Of a stretch of DNA of 64,000 nucleotides, positions 1 to 7,588 are shown in pieces. How positions within the stretch are numbered: position 1 is the first letter of the stretch; every line of letters begins with the position of its first letter. Below the pieces are notes generated by a model that made no database searches, was not told the origin of the DNA, and saw nothing but the letters and a program-made list of their open reading frames with translations. The translations under genes were made by a program, and so were the position numbers. The stretch is from Bradyrhizobium sp. (GTDB taxonomy: Bacteria; Pseudomonadota; Alphaproteobacteria; Rhizobiales; Xanthobacteraceae): positions 806,001-870,000 of the forward strand of contig NZ_JALHLP010000001.1 of assembly GCF_022844465.1 (NCBI RefSeq), in the 5' to 3' direction.

Positions 1-69
1 GGCGCCATCGGCGATCGCTTCGCGCGAATGCCGGACGTCGGCAACGGCCTCGAACAAATCCCGGGTCAA
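1..69 (-). CDS. alkB: AlkB-type DNA dealkylase, N-terminal fragment (runs off the window)
   Basis: Reading leftward from a TTG codon there are 23 codons, LTRDLFEAVADVRHSREAI..., resembling the start of AlkB proteins, which begin with a short peptide containing DLF and then a stretch leading into the 2OG-dioxygenase fold. AlkB oxidatively removes methyl lesions from DNA. The rest of the gene lies outside the window, so no catalytic residues can be checked. The preceding 2OG-Fe(II) oxygenase ends 12 bases upstream, suggesting cotranscription. The TTG start is inferred because no ATG or GTG fits this frame nearby. Moderate confidence. Confidence 0.45.
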   Translation of the reverse strand, partial: MTRDLFEAVADVRHSREAIADGA

Positions 70-81
70 TTCGCTTCGCCC

Positions 82-828
82 TCACTTGGCATCGTGAAAG
101 ATCACGCCGACGGTATGGCGGTGGCCTGAGCGGATCCGGCTGACGCCATGGCGCAGGTTGACGCGATAGGGACCGCGCGTCCCCTGCACCGGGCGGACAT
201 GCACGGCAAAGGCGACGGCATCACCCTGCGCCAGCGGAACCACCTCGGGCCGCGACTGCATCCGCGGCCGCTGCTCCGTCAACACGAACTCGCCGCCGGT
301 GAAGTCGCGCCCCGGCGCCGACAGCAGGATCGCGACCTGCAGCGGAAACACATGTTCGCCGTAGAGATCCTGGTGCAGGCAATTATAGTCGCCGACGCCA
401 TATTGCAGCAGCAGCGGCGTCGGCCGCGCTTGGCCGGCGTCGTGGCATCGTTTCAGGAACGCCTCGTGCTGCTCGGGATAGCGGATGTCGATCCCCATGG
501 TCTCGTTCCAGCGATTGGCGACGTCACGAAGCCGCGCATAGAGCGCCGGCCGCAGTCGCGCGATCAGGTCGGGCAGCGGATAGGCAAAATACTTGTATTC
601 GCCGCGGCCGAAGCCGTGACGCCCCATCACGATGCGGCTGCGAAACTTCTTGTCGTCGGGATAGAGCGCGGCCAGCGCGGCGCATTATGCAGGCGCGAGA
701 AGCCCCTTCAGCACCGCGCAGCCCTGCGCGTCGAGATCGGCGGTCGCCTGCGCCCAGTCGATCGCCTCGATGCGGGCGGCGATGTCGGAGGATGCGGAAT
801 GGTCCACGTTTCGTGCGGTTGCTTTCAT
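82..828 (-). pseudogene. 2OG-Fe(II) oxygenase interrupted by an in-frame TAA codon
   Basis: Reading from ATG at 828 (or a second in-frame ATG at 837) the frame encodes MKATARNVDHSAS... and reaches TAA at 685-687 after 47 codons. It continues in the same frame as CAALAALYPDDKKF... to the stop at 82. The C-terminal part carries a dioxygenase iron site: H and D in LHQDLYG (about residues 152 and 154 of the joined frame), a distal H in NLRHGVS (about 227) and a following Arg for 2-oxoglutarate. One G-to-T change (GAA to TAA) explains the stop, since Glu would suit LLAPA-E-CAALAALYP. Translation restarting at GTG/ATG near 630 could still yield a 182-residue protein containing the whole iron site. 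It is therefore either a recent pseudogene, a shortened protein or a sequence error. It sits just upstream of alkB. Confidence 0.75.
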
Positions 829-883
829 GGCGCGCATTCTCGCAAGACATAGACCACTTCGCCACCCGATTTCCGACGATCAC

Positions 884-1003
884 CGTCATTGCGAGCCACC
901 GGGTCGCGCGAATGCGCGCCCGATGACAGGCTCCGCGAAGCAATCCATCGTTCCCCCAAATGCGATATGGATTGCTTCGTCGCTAACGCTCCTCGCAATG
1001 ACG
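884..1003. repeat. Intergenic palindromic repeat, family A (CGTCATTGCGAG...)
   Basis: The ends CGTCATTGCGAG and CTCGCAATGACG are complementary, and inner arms GAAGCAATCCAT and TGGATTGCTTCG extend the dyad. Four more copies occur in the window (21273, 30542, 52963, 54387). It lies between the oxygenase and DUF2848 genes and would fold into a long stem in RNA. Confidence 0.85.
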
Positions 1004-1011
1004 GCGTAACC

Positions 1012-1698
1012 CTAACCCAGCACCGGCATCGTGATCACGTCATAGCCATGGCCGATCTTGCGTTTCAGCACGGGATCTTCCAGCTCGAACTCGAACCGGC
1101 TGGCCGGGCGGATACCGCCCTTGGCTGCAAAAGTGCCGCCGAACATGGCGCAGCCGTCCGGCAGTCCCTTGTCGCCGAAGCCGCCCGCGATCAAATCCCT
1201 TACCGGCAGCATCGCATCGAGCGTTCCTTCCTGGTAGAGCACCCGCGCCCCGTCGATCAGGGCCCAGGAGCGCAGGATCATCCGGTCCCAGTGGGCGATG
1301 ACGTCCTCCAGCTCCCATAACACCGAGGCCATCGGCTTGTCGCACATCTGCTTGGAAACCGTGACGCTGTAGGTCTCAACCTTGCGGTCGGTGTGGTCGG
1401 AACCGCAGCCGACCAGGTTGCGGCCCCGCCAGCCGATCAGCACGAATTCGACCTCGCCGCTGGACTCCTCGCCGGAAACCTCGATGCGGTCGGCCAGCGT
1501 GATCCGCCGCGCTGAGCAGCGGTAGTAGATCGGCGTCGAAGCCGGTCGGGCGACGCCGATCGCTTCCAGTTCGGCGATGTGCTTGTCGCGCGCCACCGGG
1601 TCGCGCCCGGTCCAGCCGGCGATAACGGCCTTGTCGATCGCAAGCGTCAGTGGCGTCGATGCACCCCTGGCTTCGACGGTGAAGTTGAGATCAAACAC
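1012..1698 (-). CDS. DUF2848 domain protein
   Basis: A 228-residue protein (MFDLNFTVEARGAST...) matching the DUF2848 family in length and in motifs such as YYRCS, SGEESSGEVE and FGGTFAAKGGI. The biochemical role of the family is not established to my knowledge. No signal peptide or membrane segment is visible, so it should be cytosolic. Its ATG overlaps the end of the upstream amidase by 8 bases, so the two are cotranscribed and probably translationally coupled, as last genes of the atuA-like/amidase operon. Acting on the product of the amidase is an inference from gene order. DUF2848 genes beside amidases are a pattern I recall but cannot verify here. Confidence 0.8.
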   Translation of the reverse strand: MFDLNFTVEARGASTPLTLAIDKAVIAGWTGRDPVARDKHIAELEAIGVARPASTPIYYRCSARRITLADRIEVSGEESSGEVEFVLIGWRGRNLVGCGSDHTDRKVETYSVTVSKQMCDKPMASVLWELEDVIAHWDRMILRSWALIDGARVLYQEGTLDAMLPVRDLIAGGFGDKGLPDGCAMFGGTFAAKGGIRPASRFEFELEDPVLKRKIGHGYDVITMPVLG

Positions 1699-3040
1699 GG
1701 ATGATGTTCTCCATTCCGGCGGCGAGTTCTAGGATGCGACGATCCGATCCGCCCGCTGCCGCGAGCATCAGGCCGACCGGCGCCTCGCCTTCGCGATGGG
1801 CCGGCAACGAGATCGCGCAGCCGTCGAGCATGTTGATCAGCGTGCAGTTGCGCAGCGAACGCAAATTCTGCGTGGTGAATGCCTTGTCGTCGGCGAGGTC
1901 GGCGATGGCAGGCGGCGTGTTCGCCGTGGTCGGCAGCACCAGCGCATCGTAGGGCGCGATGCGCCTTTCCGTGCGTGCGACGAACGAACGTCTAGCGTTG
2001 AGCAGGTCGATGTAATCGGCGGCGCTGATGGCTTCGCCGCGCAGGATGCGAACGCGAACGCGGGGATCGTAGACGTCGCCATGGCTTGCGATCAGGAAAC
2101 GGTGCCAGGCGTAGCTTTCCGCGGCGGCAAACCCGCCTTTGCTGTTCATGACGGCGACATCGTGGAATTCCGGCACCTCGATCCGTTCGATCGACGCACC
2201 CTGCCGCGCCAGTGCCTCCAGCGCACGCTCGAAGGTTGTCGCGACCGCCTCATCGAGGTCGTCGAGCGCGATCGTGGTCGGCACCGCAAGCCGCATGCCC
2301 CTGACCGGGCGCGGCTGCACCGGCTGCACCGCCTCATGGGCGAGCACGGCATCGAGCACCGCGCAGCAGCCCACGGTGCGCGCCAGCGGCCCGAAACTGT
2401 CCAGCGACGAGGCCAGCGGCACGCCGCCGTCGAGCGGGACGCGGGCTTGCGTCGGCTTGTAGCCGACGATGCCATTATACGCCGCCGGGATCCGGCACGA
2501 TCCGCCGGTATCGGTGCCGAGCGCGCCATGCGCCATGCCGTCGGCGACCGACACCGCCGCGCCCGAGGACGAGCCGCCCGGGACGTGGCCGACGCGGCGG
2601 TTCCAGACACTCTTCGGCGTACCGTAATGCGGATTGATACCGATGCCGGAATAGGCGAACTCGGTCATGTTGGTGCGGCCGATCACGATGAAGCCGGCCT
2701 GGCGCAGCCGCGCCACCACCGGCGCGTCGGCCTCCGCCGGCGCGGAATCCTCCAGCGCGCGGGAGCCGGCGCGGGTCACTTGCCCCCTGATATCGAACAG
2801 ATCCTTGATCGAGACGGGAATGCCGGCATAGGGCGACGGCGCGGCACCCGCCTTGCGCAGCCGGTCCATGGCGTCGGCGGCCTCCAGCGCCGCCGCCTTG
2901 TCGACGCGAACGAAGGCGCGCTGGCCTTCGCCCGCGGGATCGGCGATCGCGGCGAGGCATTGCTCGACCAGCTTGCGGGCGGAAGTCGCGCCGCTGTCGA
3001 GATCGGCTGCCAATGTAGCAAGTGTCGGGGTGTTGGGCAT
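1691..3040 (-). CDS. Amidase (amidase-signature family)
   Basis: A 449-residue amidase-signature enzyme hydrolysing a carboxylic amide to acid and ammonia. The Ser-cisSer-Lys triad is visible: Lys79 in PVSIKDLF, the cis-Ser in GGSSSGAAVS (about 157) and the nucleophile Ser181 in GTDTGGSCRIPA. Length is normal for the family and no export signal is seen. The substrate cannot be read from sequence. It sits between the AtuA-related small protein (21-base gap) and DUF2848 (8-base overlap), which suggests it serves the same catabolic route rather than Glu-tRNA amidation; gatB and gatC are absent. Confidence 0.85.
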   Translation of the reverse strand: MPNTPTLATLAADLDSGATSARKLVEQCLAAIADPAGEGQRAFVRVDKAAALEAADAMDRLRKAGAAPSPYAGIPVSIKDLFDIRGQVTRAGSRALEDSAPAEADAPVVARLRQAGFIVIGRTNMTEFAYSGIGINPHYGTPKSVWNRRVGHVPGGSSSGAAVSVADGMAHGALGTDTGGSCRIPAAYNGIVGYKPTQARVPLDGGVPLASSLDSFGPLARTVGCCAVLDAVLAHEAVQPVQPRPVRGMRLAVPTTIALDDLDEAVATTFERALEALARQGASIERIEVPEFHDVAVMNSKGGFAAAESYAWHRFLIASHGDVYDPRVRVRILRGEAISAADYIDLLNARRSFVARTERRIAPYDALVLPTTANTPPAIADLADDKAFTTQNLRSLRNCTLINMLDGCAISLPAHREGEAPVGLMLAAAGGSDRRILELAAGMENIIRV

Positions 3041-3060
3041 ATCGGCTGTTCGCTCTCTTT

Positions 3061-3384
3061 TTATTCTTTGTCACCGGGTGGGGGTGAAATGTCGAGATCC
3101 AGCAGCGCCGAGCTCAGCGATTTGCCGTGCGCGTCGAGCGCCAGCGACCGCGTCACCCCGCCGCCGAGCGCCTGGTCCATCACGAAGTTCAGCGCGTGCA
3201 GACTTGGCAATTCATAGCGAACCACTTCGCCCCTGACAACGCCGGCGAAATGCGCCTTCACCCGCGCCGCCGTGACCTGCTCGCGCAGCACCGGATAATC
3301 CTTCGCGTCATAGGCGATCACGGAGATATTGGAGATGTTGCCCTTGTCGCCGGTGCGGGAATGGGCGATCGCGCGCAGCTTCAT
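3061..3384 (-). CDS. AtuA-related small protein
   Basis: A 107-residue protein starting MKLRAIAHSRTGDKGN. The motif HSRTGDKGNISNIS near the N-terminus is typical of the short domain found fused to or encoded directly after AtuA/DUF1446 proteins. The ORF track shows a longer 138-residue frame, but the extra 31 residues overlap atuA and lack a ribosome-binding site; ATG at 3384 lies 3 bases after the atuA-like stop. Function is not established; partnership with the upstream AtuA protein is inferred from family co-occurrence. Confidence 0.8.
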   Translation of the reverse strand: MKLRAIAHSRTGDKGNISNISVIAYDAKDYPVLREQVTAARVKAHFAGVVRGEVVRYELPSLHALNFVMDQALGGGVTRSLALDAHGKSLSSALLDLDISPPPGDKE

Positions 3385-3386
3385 CG

Positions 3387-4727
3387 CTACGCCCCCACGA
3401 AGCGGATCTGCGGCCTGGCCAGTTCGCGCGGCAGCAACACCGAGGCCACCGCGACCACGTCCCGCGCCGATTTCCAAGCCCCGCCACCAGCCGCCGGGCC
3501 GTTGGTATAAAGGGTCTCGACCTCGTTGCCGATCCTGACCGCCTCGCGCAGGCTCTCGGTGCGCCCGGCGACGCGAACCCGCACCTCATAGGGTTCGTTG
3601 GCGCGCGCGGAGACATCGGGCCCATGCAGGGAATCGACGCCGACGAGCTCAAACCGCCATTCACTCGCGGCGACACCGGTCAGCTTCAGCCGCTCGCGGA
3701 CAATCTCCAGCGCCAGCCGCCCGCGTGCCAGGGCGCCCGGGCCGGCGTAGGAAATCTGGCCCTCGCCGATATAGCCGTCGACATAGCCGACCGACACCTT
3801 GAGCGTGTCGGTGCGCTTCGTGCCACGCCCGCCGCTGACGCGAACGCGATCGGGCCCGATCTCCTCGACCTTCACCTGCGAAAAATCGGCGACCACGTCC
3901 GGCTGAAAATATCGGGTGGGGTCATGCACCTCGTACAATAGCTGCTCCTTGCAGGTGCGCGCCGTCACCGCACCGCCGGAACCTGGAACCTTGGTGATGA
4001 CCAGATCGCCGTCCTCGCCGACCTCGCCAATTGGAAAACCGAGCCGCGCGAGATCGGGAACGTCCTTATAGCCGGGATCAGCGAAGTAGCCGCCGGTGAT
4101 CTGGCCGGCGCATTCCAGCAAATGCCCGGCGACCGTGCCCTGCCCGAGCAGGTTCCAGTCATCCATCGACCATCCGAAGGCATGGATCATCGGCGCCAGA
4201 AACAGCGCCGGATCGGACGCGCGCCCGGTAATGACGATGTCGGCGCCCGCCGTCAGCGCCTGCGCCATCGGCTCGGCGCCGAGATAGGCGTTAGCGGACA
4301 ACAGCCGGTTGCCGAGCTGCCGGACCGTGCCCTCGAACTCCATGATCCCGAGATCGCCGTCCTTGCAGGCATCGATCACGTCGTCGCCGACCACGGCGGC
4401 GACCTTCAGCGCGGACAATCCGAGCGACCTGGCGATCTCGGCGGTTTTGCGCGCCGCGGCTTCCGGATTGGCCGCGCCCATATTGGTGACGATCCTGATG
4501 CCCCTGGCGGCGCAGATCGGCAGCACCGCGCGCATCCGCTCCTCAAGCAACGGATCATATCCGCTTTCCGGATTCTTCATCCGCGCCTGCTGCGCCAGCG
4601 CCACCGTTCGCTCGCCCAGGCATTCGAACACGAGGTATTGAATCTCGCCTTTTTCGGCGAGCTCGATCGCGGGCTCGATGCGATCGCCGGAATAACCGGC
4701 GCCGGACCCTATTCGGATCGTTCGCAC
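3387..4727 (-). CDS. AtuA-like protein (DUF1446, acyclic terpene utilization family)
   Basis: A 446-residue protein beginning MRTIRIGSGAGYSGDR, with family hallmarks FECLGERT near residue 35, TNMGAANPEAAA, DIVITGRASDPALFL and ECAGQITGGYFADPG. AtuA is encoded in the Pseudomonas citronellol/geranyl-CoA degradation cluster, but its exact reaction is unclear and most homologues lie outside terpene clusters. The geranyl-CoA carboxylase partners (AtuC/AtuF) are absent here, so terpene use is not implied. It is first in an operon with the AtuA-related protein, amidase and DUF2848, and faces a DUF35-thiolase operon across a 205-base promoter region. Confidence 0.82.
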   Translation of the reverse strand: MRTIRIGSGAGYSGDRIEPAIELAEKGEIQYLVFECLGERTVALAQQARMKNPESGYDPLLEERMRAVLPICAARGIRIVTNMGAANPEAAARKTAEIARSLGLSALKVAAVVGDDVIDACKDGDLGIMEFEGTVRQLGNRLLSANAYLGAEPMAQALTAGADIVITGRASDPALFLAPMIHAFGWSMDDWNLLGQGTVAGHLLECAGQITGGYFADPGYKDVPDLARLGFPIGEVGEDGDLVITKVPGSGGAVTARTCKEQLLYEVHDPTRYFQPDVVADFSQVKVEEIGPDRVRVSGGRGTKRTDTLKVSVGYVDGYIGEGQISYAGPGALARGRLALEIVRERLKLTGVAASEWRFELVGVDSLHGPDVSARANEPYEVRVRVAGRTESLREAVRIGNEVETLYTNGPAAGGGAWKSARDVVAVASVLLPRELARPQIRFVGA

Positions 4728-4830
4728 GTTGTCTCCATCGTCCCCGCCGACCGGTCGCGTGTCGCACCAAGAAATACCCTAGCGCGGAAAATCGCCGGCA
4801 TACAAGCGCTGTGGCCCACAGGATGCGGCC

Positions 4831-4879
4831 ATGCGACAGCGCCGCTGGACCGTTGACCGGGAATAGTCAATTGTCGCAT
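4831..4879. promoter_or_regulatory. Inverted repeat in the atuA-like/DUF35 divergent promoter region
   Basis: ATGCGACA at 4831-4838 and TGTCGCAT at 4872-4879 are exact reverse complements, 41 bases centre to centre (about four helical turns). They lie in the 205-base gap between two divergent operons. A pair of half-sites for a dimeric or looping regulator is possible. An 8-base pair in GC-rich DNA can also arise by chance. Confidence 0.3.
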
Positions 4880-4932
4880 CAAGATCATGGAAACGCGGGC
4901 CGACGCCCGTATCTCAGGGAGGAGTGGCCGAA

Positions 4933-5346
4933 ATGGCGGAGCCCGCGCGCGCTAAACCAAAACCGACGCCGGAGACCCAGCATTTCTGGGACGGCACCAG
5001 GGGTGGGGAGCTGCGCCTGCAGCGCTGCGACGCCTGCGCCAACGTCTATTTCCCGCCGCGGCCGTTCTGCCCCTCCTGCGCCTCACGCAAGGTCTCGGTG
5101 TTCAAGGCGAGCGGCAAGGGCAAGCTCTACAGCTATGTCATCAACCACCGCCCGGCGGCCCCCGGTTTCACCCCGCCCTACGCCATCGCCATCGTTGAAC
5201 TCGACGAGGGTCCGCGGATGATGAGCAACATCGTCGACTGCCCGCAGACGCCCGAGGCGCTCGAACTCGACATGAAGCTCGAGGTCGCGTTCGAGAAGCT
5301 CGACGATGCGATCACCCTCCCCCAGTTCCGTCCGGCGAAGGGCTAG
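4933..5346 (+). CDS. Zn-ribbon OB-fold protein (DUF35), thiolase partner
   Basis: A 137-residue protein with an N-terminal rubredoxin-like zinc ribbon (Cys32, Cys35, Cys46, Cys49 in RCDACANVYF and FCPSC), followed by an OB-fold domain (KLYSYVINHRP..., IAIVELDEGPRM). DUF35 proteins pair with thiolase-fold enzymes, scaffolding or channelling acyl-CoA, for example in archaeal thiolase/HMG-CoA synthase complexes and steroid retro-aldolases. ATG at 4933 was chosen because AGGGAGGAG (4916-4924) lies 8 bases before it; the GTG at 4924 would overlap that ribosome-binding site. The thiolase gene follows after 5 bases. Confidence 0.9.
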   Translation: MAEPARAKPKPTPETQHFWDGTRGGELRLQRCDACANVYFPPRPFCPSCASRKVSVFKASGKGKLYSYVINHRPAAPGFTPPYAIAIVELDEGPRMMSNIVDCPQTPEALELDMKLEVAFEKLDDAITLPQFRPAKG

Positions 5347-5351
5347 GCACC

Positions 5352-6491
5352 ATGCGCAAGAACGCAGTCGCCGTCGTCGGCGCAGCCGAGACCACTGAGC
5401 TCGGCGTCATTCCGAACGTGTCGCAGATCCAGCTCCACGCCGATGCGGCGCTCAACGCCATCGCCGACGCCGGACTGAAGCTGTCCGACATCGACGGCAT
5501 CGCCACCGCGGTCGAGACCCCGCAGCAGATCGCCCATTACCTCGGCATCACGCCGACCTGGGTCGACGGCACCTCGGTCGGCGGCTGTTCGTTCATGCTG
5601 CATGTCCGCCACGCCGCGGCCGCGATCGAGGCCGGGCTGTGCAAGACCGTGCTGATCACGCATGCCGAAAGCGGCAAGTCGATGATCGGCAAGCAGCCGC
5701 GCTCGACGCCGCCTGACAGCCTGAACGGCCAGTTCGAGTCGCCGTTCGGCGTCTACGGCCCGCCCAGCATGTTTCCGATTCCCGTGCTGCGCTACATGAA
5801 GACCTACGGCATCACCCATGAGCAGATCGCCATGGTCGCCGTGGTGCAGCGGGAGTGGGCCGCGAAGAATCCGCGCGCCACCATGAAGACGCCGATCACG
5901 GTCGAGGACGTGCTGAATTCGCGGATGATCGCCTACCCGTTCCGCATCCTGCAATGCTGTCTCGTCACCGACGGCGGCGGCGCGCTGATCCTGACCTCGG
6001 CCGATCGCGCCAGAGACTTTCCAAGAAAGCCGGTTTACATCGCGGGCACCGGCGAGAGCGTGGAAACGCCGATGGTCAGCCAGATGGCGACCTTCAACTC
6101 CTCGCGCGCCTTCAAGGTTGCGGGGCCGGCCGCGTTCAGGGAAGCGGGCATCGCCCACAAGGACGTCGATCATCTGATGGTCTACGACGCTTTCGCGCAT
6201 CTGCCGCTCTACGGCCTCGGCGATCTCGGCTTCATGCCGCATGAGGAGACCGGCAAGTTCATCGCCGACGGCCACACCCGCCCCGGCGGCAAGCTGCCGC
6301 TCAACACCAATGGCGGCGGCCTGAGCTACATGCATTCCGGCATGTACGGCATGTACGCGCTGCAGGAGAGCGTGCGGCAGATGCGCGGCATCGCGCCGGC
6401 GCAGGTCAAGGACGCCAAAATCTCGGTCTGCCACGGCGTCGGCGGCATGTTCGCTGCATCAGGCACGATCATCTTTACGAACGAGAAGTAA
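5352..6491 (+). CDS. Thiolase-family protein (SCP2/lipid-transfer type)
   Basis: A 379-residue thiolase-fold protein that probably forms or cleaves a carbon-carbon bond on an acyl-CoA. The nucleophilic Cys is present (Cys79 in SVGGCSFM), as are a His in NTNGGGLSYMHSG and a C-terminal CHGVGGMF motif, so the catalytic set is retained. That favours true thiolase chemistry over the Cys-less retro-aldolases that also pair with DUF35 proteins. It lies 5 bases after the DUF35 gene, and an SDR follows beyond a palindromic repeat. The substrate chain is unknown. Confidence 0.87.
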   Translation: MRKNAVAVVGAAETTELGVIPNVSQIQLHADAALNAIADAGLKLSDIDGIATAVETPQQIAHYLGITPTWVDGTSVGGCSFMLHVRHAAAAIEAGLCKTVLITHAESGKSMIGKQPRSTPPDSLNGQFESPFGVYGPPSMFPIPVLRYMKTYGITHEQIAMVAVVQREWAAKNPRATMKTPITVEDVLNSRMIAYPFRILQCCLVTDGGGALILTSADRARDFPRKPVYIAGTGESVETPMVSQMATFNSSRAFKVAGPAAFREAGIAHKDVDHLMVYDAFAHLPLYGLGDLGFMPHEETGKFIADGHTRPGGKLPLNTNGGGLSYMHSGMYGMYALQESVRQMRGIAPAQVKDAKISVCHGVGGMFAASGTIIFTNEK

Positions 6492-6499
6492 TCACCTTT

Positions 6500-6579
6500 C
6501 GTCATTCCGGGGCGCGCGAAGCGCGAACCCGGAATCTCGAGATTCCGGGTCTGGTCCTTCGGACCATCCCGGAATGACC
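6500..6579. repeat. Intergenic palindromic repeat, family B (CGTCATTCCGGG...)
   Basis: Dyad with ends CGTCATTCCGGG and CCCGGAATGAC around the core GGAATCTCGAGATTCC, itself a perfect palindrome. Further copies lie at 12107, 18043, 44072, 51782 and 59265. Here it separates the thiolase from the SDR in what otherwise looks like one operon. Confidence 0.85.
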
Positions 6580-6598
6580 AAGACAACAGGAGAACCCC

Positions 6599-7513
6599 AT
6601 GGCGAAATCATTGCAAGACAAGGTCATCGTCGTCACCGGCGCGGGCCGCGGCATCGGGCGCGAGATCGCGCTGCTCTGCGCGGCGGAAGGCGCCAAGGTC
6701 GTCGTCAACGATCCCGGCGTCGCCGCTGACGGCGCCGGTTCGAGCGCTGCTCCCGCCGAGGAAGTAGTCGAGGAGATCAAGAAGCGCGGCGGCACCGCGG
6801 TCCCCAACTTCGAGTCGGTGGCGGAAGCAATCCCCGCGAGCAAGATCGTGAAGACCGCGACTGATCATTTTGGCCGCCTCGACGGCGTGGTCAACAATGC
6901 CGGCATTCTGCGCGACATGATCTTCCACAAGATGAGCGTGGAGGCCTTCGAGGCCGTCATCAAGGTCCACCTGATGGGCTCGTTCTACGTTTCCCACGCC
7001 GCCGCAAGGCTGTTCCGCGAGCAGGAAAGCGGCTCGTTCGTGCACTTCACCTCGACTTCGGGCCTGATCGGCAATTTCGGCCAGGCCAACTACGCCGCTG
7101 CCAAGCTCGGCATCGTCGGCCTGTCGAAGTCGATCGCGCTGGACATGGGCCGCTTCAACGTGCGCTCCAACTGTGTTTCGCCGTTCGCCTGGACCCGGAT
7201 GATCGGCACGATCCCGACCGAGACGGAGGCCGAGAAGGCGCGGGTCGAGAAGATCAAGCAGATGGGCCCGGAGAAGATCGCGCCGATGTGTGCCTTTCTG
7301 CTCAGCGACGCCGCCAAGGACGTCAGCGGGCAGATCTTCGGCGTGCGGATGAACGAGATCTTCCTGTTCAGCCAGAACCGACCGCTGCGCTCGGTGCAGC
7401 GCAGCGAAGGCTGGACGCCGCAGACCATCGCCGAGCACGCCATGCCAGCGCTGAAGGGATCGTTCTACAAGCTCGACCGCTCTGCGGACATTTTCCCGTG
7501 GGATCCGGTCTGA
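6599..7513 (+). CDS. SDR, (3R)-hydroxyacyl-CoA dehydrogenase-like
   Basis: A 304-residue short-chain dehydrogenase/reductase. The Rossmann motif TGAGRGIG is at residues 13-20, NNAG near 99 and catalytic YAAAK at 165-169, with Ser in FTSTSG. The acidic loop NDPGVAADG after beta-2 and the roughly 300-residue length resemble the dehydrogenase domain of peroxisomal multifunctional enzyme 2, so a beta-hydroxyacyl-CoA substrate is likely. Following DUF35 and thiolase genes, it would supply the 3-ketoacyl-CoA cleaved by the thiolase. A purine-rich GGAG precedes the ATG. Confidence 0.85.
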   Translation: MAKSLQDKVIVVTGAGRGIGREIALLCAAEGAKVVVNDPGVAADGAGSSAAPAEEVVEEIKKRGGTAVPNFESVAEAIPASKIVKTATDHFGRLDGVVNNAGILRDMIFHKMSVEAFEAVIKVHLMGSFYVSHAAARLFREQESGSFVHFTSTSGLIGNFGQANYAAAKLGIVGLSKSIALDMGRFNVRSNCVSPFAWTRMIGTIPTETEAEKARVEKIKQMGPEKIAPMCAFLLSDAAKDVSGQIFGVRMNEIFLFSQNRPLRSVQRSEGWTPQTIAEHAMPALKGSFYKLDRSADIFPWDPV

Positions 7514-7526
7514 GGTCGCGAAGGGC

Positions 7527-7578
7527 GAGTGGCGAATAGCGAATGGTCCTTCCATTCGCCATTCGCCATTCGCTACTC
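7527..7578. repeat. Inverted repeat between convergent SDR and ppc
   Basis: GAGTGGCGAATAGCGAATGG and CCATTCGC...GCTACTC are near-complementary, with GCCATTC units repeated in the right arm. It lies between the ends of two convergent genes and may serve both as a terminator hairpin, though no clear T-tract follows. Confidence 0.6.
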
Positions 7579-7588
7579 ACGTTCTTTG

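Noticed and set aside
685-687. Recoding (selenocysteine or pyrrolysine) at the oxygenase stop
   Set aside because: The codon is TAA, which neither system uses, and no Cys or special residue is expected there.
148-852. Plus-strand ORF of 234 aa across the oxygenase region
   Set aside because: It is antisense to the 2OG oxygenase, shows Arg/Gly-rich composition and no family features.
1796-3217. Plus-strand ORF of 473 aa opposite the amidase
   Set aside because: Shadow of GC-biased codons; sequence such as HRHRRARGRAA has no domain signature.
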